DNA of 11,636 nucleotides from UBA11612 sp963976395 (GTDB lineage Bacteria; Pseudomonadota; Alphaproteobacteria; Rhodospirillales; Rhodospirillaceae), in the NCBI GenBank assembly GCA_963976395.1, contig CAXBLG010000092.1, positions 1-11,636 of the forward strand. The letters are read 5' to 3'. Below, one piece after another: positions 6,925-11,636 of the stretch. A program made the position numbers and the translations under genes. The notes below the pieces were generated by a model. It worked only from the letters and a program-made list of their open reading frames with translations. It was not told the origin of the DNA and made no database searches. Within the stretch, counting starts at the first letter, position 1; every line of letters starts with the position of its first letter.

Positions 6925-7718
6925 GAGGATGCCATTTCGTGACCGCGGAGGTCTTTCAGTGTCGCCGCAGTACTGCACAATGCGCACGCCGGGTCGGGGT
7001 TTATTTTAACCGTGCGCATAGCTGCCGAGAGGGCGTCGTAAATCAATAGGCGACCGGCCATGCTCTCGCCGATGCCCAAAATTTCTTTCAACACTTCGGT
7101 GGCCTGCAAGGTGCCCATGACACCGGCCACGGCGCCAAGCACACCGGCTTCCTGGCAGGTGGGGGTCTGTCCGTCCGGCGGCGGCTCTGAATATAAACAG
7201 CGGTAACAAGGTCCACTCTCATGGGGCTTATAGGTGGAAAGCTGCCCGTCGAACCGCAGCACGGCCGCCGAGACAAGCGTCTTCTTCGCAAAGAAGCAGG
7301 CATCGTTGACCAGAAACCGGGTCGGAAAATTATCGCTGCCGTCCGCAATCACGTCATAGCCGCCGATCAGCTCCATCACGTTCTTCGCCGTCAGCCGCGT
7401 TTGATGCTCGATTATGGTCACGTCCGGATTAATCGCGGCAACCGCGTCTCTAGCGCTGGTGGTTTTGGGCGCGCCGATGCGGTCCGTTGTGTGGGCGATC
7501 TGGCGCTGCAGATTCGATAAATCAACCGCATCGTCGTCGATCACGCCGATGGTGCCCACGCCCGCCGCGGCCAGGTACAGAATCACCGGCGAGCCAAGGC
7601 CGCCCGCGCCGATGACCAGCACCTTCGCGTTCAGCAGCTTTTCCTGACCGACGCCGCCGACCTCCTGCAGAAGGATATGGCGGGCGTAACGGTGAATTTG
7701 CTCTTCGGTAAAGTCCAT
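6921..7718 (-). CDS. moeB: MoeB/ThiF/HesA family adenylyltransferase (E1-like)
   Basis: Activates the C terminus of a ubiquitin-like sulfur carrier (MoaD or ThiS) by adenylation, for molybdopterin or thiazole synthesis. The 265-residue protein has the nucleotide-binding VLVIGAGGLGSPV (33-45), then D62 and NLQRQIAH (69-76), and DGSDNFPTR at 126-134. Zinc cysteines are present as C171/C174 (CYRC) and C245/C248 (CALC), and C188 (PTCQEAG) matches the conserved family cysteine. The length is close to E. coli MoeB (about 249). No rhodanese domain is present, unlike the longer MOCS3-type proteins. The start at 7716-7718 is favoured because MDFTEEQIHRYARHI matches the usual N terminus; the longer frame reaches back into dut. 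It lies 28 bp after dut. Sequence alone does not separate MoeB from ThiF, and no carrier gene is nearby, so the symbol is provisional. Confidence 0.88.
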   Translation of the reverse strand: MDFTEEQIHRYARHILLQEVGGVGQEKLLNAKVLVIGAGGLGSPVILYLAAAGVGTIGVIDDDAVDLSNLQRQIAHTTDRIGAPKTTSARDAVAAINPDVTIIEHQTRLTAKNVMELIGGYDVIADGSDNFPTRFLVNDACFFAKKTLVSAAVLRFDGQLSTYKPHESGPCYRCLYSEPPPDGQTPTCQEAGVLGAVAGVMGTLQATEVLKEILGIGESMAGRLLIYDALSAAMRTVKINPDPACALCSTAATLKDLRGHEMASS

Positions 7719-7746
7719 GGGCGTTAAAGTAGTGCCTTGAATGCGC

Positions 7747-8211
7747 TTAGGCGCTTTTCGCTGTGCCGGTAGAGCCGAAACCACCTGCGCCGCGGTCGGT
7801 CTCTTCCAGGGTTTCTTTTTCTTCCCACATCACCGTGCGCACCGGCGCGATGACAAGTTGGGCAATGCGTAAGCCCCGGCTGACCGTAAAAGCTTCACTG
7901 CCGTGGTTGATCAAAATCACACCGACTTCGCCGCGATAATCAGCATCAATCGTGCCGGGGCTGTTGAGAACGGTCACGCCGTTCTTGGCGGCCAGGCCCG
8001 ATCGCGGGCGCACTTGCGCCTCAAAACCGGCCGGCAGCGCAATCGAAAAGCCCGTCGGAATAATTGTGTGTCGTCCCGGCTCAATGATCACATCGGCATC
8101 AATGGCCGCGCATAAATCCATCCCCGCCGACTGGCTGGTCTGATAGGAGGGCAAGGGCAGGTCTTTGGCATTGGACAAACGCTTGATAGCAACAGAAGTA
8201 ATAACGGGCAC
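7747..8211 (-). CDS. dut: dUTP diphosphatase (trimeric dUTPase)
   Basis: Hydrolyses dUTP to dUMP and pyrophosphate, keeping uracil out of DNA and supplying dUMP for dTMP synthesis. The 154-residue product has all five trimeric dUTPase motifs in order: SAGMDLCAA (28-36), PRSGLA (69-74), NSPGTIDADYRGE (83-95) with the catalytic Asp in the TIDADY segment, RGLRIAQLVI (112-121), and the flexible C-terminal RGAGGFGSTG (140-149). The start is GTG at 8209-8211: an AAGGA Shine-Dalgarno sits 7 bases upstream and the length then matches the family. A longer frame to 8388 would run through the end of coaBC and is rejected. The gap to coaBC is only 10 bp, and dut next to coaBC is a widespread arrangement. 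Confidence 0.97.
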   Translation of the reverse strand: MPVITSVAIKRLSNAKDLPLPSYQTSQSAGMDLCAAIDADVIIEPGRHTIIPTGFSIALPAGFEAQVRPRSGLAAKNGVTVLNSPGTIDADYRGEVGVILINHGSEAFTVSRGLRIAQLVIAPVRTVMWEEKETLEETDRGAGGFGSTGTAKSA

Positions 8212-8218
8212 AGAAAAG

Positions 8219-8223
8219 TCCTT
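8219..8223 (-). promoter_or_regulatory. Ribosome binding site that fixes the dut GTG start
   Basis: AAGGA on the minus strand, 7 bases before the GTG at 8209-8211. It overlaps the TAA stop codon of coaBC (TAAGGA), so ribosomes ending coaBC would finish on the dut initiation region, which favours coupled translation. Confidence 0.7.
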
Positions 8224-9433
8224 ACAGGTTTCGTTCAGCGAATTTGGCGATCCGTTCGGCGAGGCGCTCGGCCACCGCGCGCTTGCGCATGGTGGGCCAG
8301 TCCTCAACACCGTCGGCGGTGACCAGATGCACGGTGTTGCTATCACCGCTAAAAACGCCGCTGCCGGTCGAGACGTCGTTGGCAACAATCCAATCGCAGT
8401 TTTTAGAGGCGCGTTTCAACTGCGCATTTGTGATCAGATTTTCTGTTTCCGCAGCAAAGCCGATGACCAAAGCAGGCCGTTCCGGTCCGTGCTGAGATAG
8501 AGTTGCGAGAATATCGGGATTTTCGGCCAGTTTCAGCGACGGGGCCTTATCCCCCTTTTTTATTTTCTGTCCGGTTTGCCCGGCGACCGACCAGTCGGCG
8601 ACGGCGGCGGCGCAGACCAGGATGTCGGCAGGCAAGGCTTCGTTGCAGGCCTTCATCATTTGCGCGGCGGTTTCAACATTCACCACCGTTGCGCCGTCCG
8701 GATTGGGTTCGCTGGTCGGCCCGGTCACAAGGGTAACGCTGGCGCCGAGGTCGGCTAACGCGGCGGCCACCGCATGTCCTTGTTTTCCGGACGAACGGTT
8801 GGCGATGTAGCGCACCGGATCAATCGGCTCGTGAGTCGGCCCGCTGGTGACAACCGCGCGGTAACCCTTCAGCGGTCCCTCGCCTTGGCTCTTTTGAAAA
8901 TGACGCGAAAGGGCGGCGATAATGTCGGGCACCTCGGCCATGCGGCCATCCCCCACTTCCCCGCAGGCCAGATCGCCTGCGCCGGGTCCGACCACCTGCA
9001 CTTCGCGAGTCTTTAGGGTATGCAGATTGGCTTGGGTGGCCGGGTGTGTCCACATCATCACATTCATGGATGGGACGATCATCACCGGTTTGTCGGTGGC
9101 AAGGAGGGCGGTGGTGGCAAGATCATCGGCAATTCCCACCGACATCTTAGCCATGATGTCCGCGGTCGCTGGAGCAACCAATAAGATGTCCGCCTCACGG
9201 CACAGGCGGATATGTCCCATCTCTGCTTCATCGGTTAGTGAAAACAAATCCTGATAGGCTTTATTTCCGGACAACGAGGCTAAGGTCAGGGGTGTGACAA
9301 ACTGCGAGCCGCCCTTGGTCAAAATGCAGGTGACCGACGCGCCCCGCTCACGCAGGCGGCGGATCAGATCAGGGATCTTCACGGCGGCGATACCGCCGGC
9401 GACGATCAGCAGAATTTTTTTATTCTCTAACAC
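8222..9433 (-). CDS. coaBC: Bifunctional phosphopantothenoylcysteine decarboxylase / phosphopantothenate-cysteine ligase
   Basis: Carries out two successive steps of coenzyme A synthesis: CoaB joins 4'-phosphopantothenate to cysteine using CTP, and CoaC decarboxylates the product with FMN. In the 403-residue protein the N-terminal CoaC domain (about 1-180) has H74 in EMGHIRL, PSMNVMMW with N124, and the lid motif LACGEVGDGRM with C157. The CoaB domain (about 190-400) has VTSGPTHEPIDPVRYIANRS with N212, the basic KIKK segment (K292/K293), and IVAND at 349-353. These match catalytic positions in E. coli Dfp as I recall them. The usual Tyr of the early GGIAAYK motif is Val here (GGIAAVK, 13-19). 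The start is GTG at 9431-9433, supported by AAGGA 7 bases upstream and the family N terminus. It lies 44 bp after ubiB and 10 bp before dut. Confidence 0.97.
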   Translation of the reverse strand: MLENKKILLIVAGGIAAVKIPDLIRRLRERGASVTCILTKGGSQFVTPLTLASLSGNKAYQDLFSLTDEAEMGHIRLCREADILLVAPATADIMAKMSVGIADDLATTALLATDKPVMIVPSMNVMMWTHPATQANLHTLKTREVQVVGPGAGDLACGEVGDGRMAEVPDIIAALSRHFQKSQGEGPLKGYRAVVTSGPTHEPIDPVRYIANRSSGKQGHAVAAALADLGASVTLVTGPTSEPNPDGATVVNVETAAQMMKACNEALPADILVCAAAVADWSVAGQTGQKIKKGDKAPSLKLAENPDILATLSQHGPERPALVIGFAAETENLITNAQLKRASKNCDWIVANDVSTGSGVFSGDSNTVHLVTADGVEDWPTMRKRAVAERLAERIAKFAERNL

Positions 9434-9440
9434 GCGGGTT

Positions 9441-9445
9441 TCCTT
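9441..9445 (-). promoter_or_regulatory. Ribosome binding site that fixes the coaBC GTG start
   Basis: AAGGA on the minus strand, 7 bases before the GTG at 9431-9433. The spacing equals that at dut, and there is no nearby in-frame ATG that would give a family-like N terminus. Confidence 0.65.
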
Positions 9446-9451
9446 GGTGCG

Positions 9452-9468
9452 GGCCTAATGCCTAGGCC
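9452..9468 (-). other. Small hairpin in the ubiB-coaBC gap
   Basis: Minus-strand ggcctaggcattaggcc forms a perfect 6-bp stem with a 5-nt loop, between the ubiB stop and the coaBC ribosome binding site. No T run follows, so it does not look like an intrinsic terminator. It could affect RNA processing or be chance. Confidence 0.3.
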
Positions 9469-9477
9469 TGGCGGACT

Positions 9478-11034
9478 TTAGCCCAATATAAGGGCGGCCA
9501 ACAGGCCTGCGGCAATCAACCACGGGGTCCAGGCGGGCCAGCGGCGGCGGGCGGCGGCGTCGCTCGACTCGCCGCGCAGGGCCCGCGCCGTCTCCGGGTG
9601 CAGTTTGAGTCCGCCCTTGGCTATTTCGGCGGTGGCGGCGTCTACGCGGTCGATAATGCGCGGCAGTTTCTCAAGGGTGCTCACCATATTCGCGGCGGCA
9701 TCGGTGATGACGGCTTCCGGCCCCAGGCGTTCGCGCATCCAGGTCTCGATCATGGGCTTGGCCAGTTCCCACATATTGACGTCCGGTGCCAAGGTCCGGC
9801 CCACGCCCTCGGCCAGCAACATGCTTTTTTGCAGAAGCAGCAGTTGCGGCTGGGTCTGCATCTCGAAGGTTTCAGTGATCTGAAACAATTGCCCCAGTAA
9901 CCGGGCAATGGAGATATCGGAAATCGGCTTGCCGAGAATTGGTTCGGCGATGGAGCGGCAGGCCTGGGCAAAGTTATCGACCGATTTGTGGTCCGGAACG
10001 AATCCCGCCCGCAGATGCGCCTCGGCCACCTTGCGGTAGTCCCGCGTCAAAAACCCAAGAAGCATTTCGCCGAGAGTCTTTTGGGTCGCGGCATCGACCC
10101 GGCCCATGATGCCGAAGTCCATGGCGATGATGACGCCGTCCGCCGTGACGAACAAATTTCCGGGGTGCATGTCTGCGTGAAAAAAGCCGTGGTGAAACAC
10201 CATTTTGAAAAACACTTCGGCGGCGGTTTTCACAACAGCAATGGGATCGGCGCCGATGGCCGCAACCGCACCGTTGCTGTCGATGCGGGCGCCGGCCACG
10301 CGCTCTAATGTCAGGACGCGCTCGGACGTGCGTTGCCAGTCAACGGCTGGCACGCGGAAGGTTTCATCGTCGGCAAAGTTTTCGGCCAGTTCTTCTGCGG
10401 CGGCGGCTTCCAGGCGCAGATCCATTTCAACCCGCGCAGTTTCTTCGAACGTGCGTACGATTTCGACCGGCTTTAAGCGCCGCAGTTTCGGCATGAGGTG
10501 CTCGGCCCACTCGGCCAGCCAGAACAATACGTCCACGTCGCGGGCAAAGGCCTGTTTTACGCCGGGCCGCAGAACCTTGACTGCTACTTCGCGGTCATCG
10601 GTGGTGACGGCAAAGTGAACCTGGGCGATTGAGGCGGCGGCGACCGGGGATTCGTCAAAGCTTTCGAAAAGGGCGGAGAGTTCGACGCCGAAGTCGTCTT
10701 CAATCGTGGCTTTGGCGTCGGCAAAGGCAAACGGTGGTAGGCGGTCCTGTAACTCGGCAAGGTCCGCCGCGCCCTGCTCGCCCAGTAAATCGGCTCGGGT
10801 TGAAAGCGCCTGCCCGAACTTTATAAAGGTCGGGCCTAATGTTGTGAGCGCCAGGGCGAGGCGCTGGCCAGGGCGAAGCCCTTTCACAGATTTGTGTGGG
10901 CTCCAGAGCCGTTGCGCCATACGCGCGGCCGTGCGGCCAGCCGGGTGCTCTTCAATGTACGTAAGCGCGTCATGCCGGGCGAGGCAGCGGGCAATCGTCC
11001 ACAGGCGGTTAAGGTTTCTAAGGCCGCGCAGCAT
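9478..11034 (-). CDS. ubiB: UbiB family atypical protein kinase-like ATPase (ubiquinone biosynthesis)
   Basis: UbiB is an ABC1/ADCK-type membrane-associated ATPase needed for ubiquinone production, thought to help extract or present lipid intermediates to the soluble biosynthetic enzymes. In the 518-residue protein, the family-defining KxGQ motif is IKFGQALSTR (71-80). The Ala-rich loop that replaces the kinase P-loop is AAASIAQVH (132-140). The nucleotide-binding Lys is K153 in VAVKVLRPG, and the ExD motif is E203/D205. The catalytic-like segment FFHADMHPGN has D288 and N293, and the metal-binding DFG is at 306-308. One hydrophobic helix (about 502-517) ends the protein as a membrane anchor; many relatives have two. 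The ATG at 11032-11034 gives a normal N terminus but lacks a strong Shine-Dalgarno. It starts 28 bp after ubiE, consistent with an operon dedicated to quinone synthesis. Confidence 0.96.
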   Translation of the reverse strand: MLRGLRNLNRLWTIARCLARHDALTYIEEHPAGRTAARMAQRLWSPHKSVKGLRPGQRLALALTTLGPTFIKFGQALSTRADLLGEQGAADLAELQDRLPPFAFADAKATIEDDFGVELSALFESFDESPVAAASIAQVHFAVTTDDREVAVKVLRPGVKQAFARDVDVLFWLAEWAEHLMPKLRRLKPVEIVRTFEETARVEMDLRLEAAAAEELAENFADDETFRVPAVDWQRTSERVLTLERVAGARIDSNGAVAAIGADPIAVVKTAAEVFFKMVFHHGFFHADMHPGNLFVTADGVIIAMDFGIMGRVDAATQKTLGEMLLGFLTRDYRKVAEAHLRAGFVPDHKSVDNFAQACRSIAEPILGKPISDISIARLLGQLFQITETFEMQTQPQLLLLQKSMLLAEGVGRTLAPDVNMWELAKPMIETWMRERLGPEAVITDAAANMVSTLEKLPRIIDRVDAATAEIAKGGLKLHPETARALRGESSDAAARRRWPAWTPWLIAAGLLAALILG

Positions 11035-11062
11035 CGTGCTTTGAAATCCGTTACGCTAAAAT

Positions 11063-11636
11063 TTAGATGCGCCAGCCGGTGTGGATCGCAGCGATTCCGC
11101 CGCTCAAATTCCGCACCTTGACCTGGCTGAACCCGGCCGCCGACATCAGTGTCGCCAACGCTTGTTGATCAGGAAAGCGCCGGATGCTTTCGGCAAGATA
11201 TAGATAAGCCTCCCGGTCGCCGGCGATGATCTCTCCCAACTTCGGCAGGATGGTAAAAGAGTAGGTGTCGTAAAGTTTGTCCAGCATTGGCACCACAACC
11301 TTACTGAATTCCAGGCACACAAACCGCCCGCCCGGTTTCAGGATCCGGCGCGCCTCGGCAAGCGCCGTGTTGATGTGGGTCACGTTTCGAAGGCCGAAGG
11401 CGATGGTATAGGCGTCGAAATGCATATCCGGAAAAGGCAAGGTTTCCGCATTGCCGCACACCCAATTCAGCCCGGACAGGTGACCGTGATCGATGGCGCG
11501 ATCGCGCCCCACCGTCAGCATTTCGGTGTTGATGTCGCACACCGTCACCGGCATAGACTCCGCGCCGATCCGGTCTAGGATTCGAAAGGCGATATCGCCG
11601 GTGCCTCCGGCGAGGTCAACGATGGCCTCGCCAGTG
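11063..11636 (-). CDS. ubiE: Ubiquinone/menaquinone biosynthesis C-methyltransferase, 5'-truncated by window edge
   Basis: SAM-dependent methyltransferase that adds the C-methyl group to the benzoquinol ring in ubiquinone synthesis (and to demethylmenaquinol where menaquinone is made). About 190 codons of the C-terminal part are visible, out of roughly 250 in the family. The open frame continues to the window edge and includes SAM motif I, VDLAGGTGDIAFR, so the ATG at 11552-11554 is internal, not the start. Further family marks are NAETLPFPD, AFGLRNVTH, RILKPGGRFVCLEFSK, YSFTILPKLGEIIAGD and the typical C-terminal ending NLSGGIAAIHTGWRI. It is the most upstream visible gene of the run, and its promoter lies outside the window. 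Confidence 0.97.
   Translation of the reverse strand, partial: TGEAIVDLAGGTGDIAFRILDRIGAESMPVTVCDINTEMLTVGRDRAIDHGHLSGLNWVCGNAETLPFPDMHFDAYTIAFGLRNVTHINTALAEARRILKPGGRFVCLEFSKVVVPMLDKLYDTYSFTILPKLGEIIAGDREAYLYLAESIRRFPDQQALATLMSAAGFSQVKVRNLSGGIAAIHTGWRI

Noticed and set aside
7719..7784. N-terminal extension of the MoeB-like protein
   Set aside because: It would overlap the 3' end of dut, and the residues do not resemble the family N terminus.
8212..8388. N-terminal extension of dut
   Set aside because: It would overlap the end of coaBC out of frame and add residues absent from dUTPases. The GTG at 8209-8211 has a good ribosome binding site.

Overview
The window reads as a piece of an alphaproteobacterial chromosome. 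The basis is gene order: ubiE-ubiB-coaBC-dut is a familiar alphaproteobacterial run, and rlmN close to argG is also common there. Most genes are G+C-rich (38 of 60 bases at 10381-10440). No species call is possible from this window alone. Every confident gene is on the minus strand, so transcription runs from high to low coordinates. Both ends cut through a gene: ubiE is missing its 5' end and argG its 3' end.

Region 1 (11636 down to 5764) is a tight housekeeping run: ubiE, ubiB, coaBC, dut, a moeB/thiF-type E1 enzyme and rlmN. Gaps are 28, 44, 10 and 28 bp, and the last pair overlaps by 4 bp (ATGA). It links ubiquinone synthesis, coenzyme A synthesis, dUTP hydrolysis, sulfur-carrier activation and methylation of 23S rRNA and tRNA. 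Active-site residues are intact in all of these genes.

Region 2 (5763 to 3264) looks like an insertion. It is dominated by one 645-residue protein of much lower G+C (12 of 60 bases at 4261-4320), with tetratricopeptide repeats and a C-terminal domain resembling a 2-oxoglutarate/Fe(II) oxygenase. Upstream of that gene lies a host-like, G+C-rich 57-codon reading frame on the plus strand. It encodes a signal-peptide-like segment but has no ordinary start codon, and I read it as a probable gene relic.

Region 3 (3263 to 756) holds a two-gene unit: a LemA protein and a DUF2207 membrane protein with a glycine-rich tail ending in Trp. Region 4 (755 to 1) holds a possible weak terminator, a plausible sigma70 promoter and the first 205 codons of argG.

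I see no RNA gene, CRISPR array, transposase, integrase or clear defence system. The most unusual item is the low-G+C TPR/oxygenase gene and its 102-bp internal repeats. The rest is mainly conserved core metabolism.
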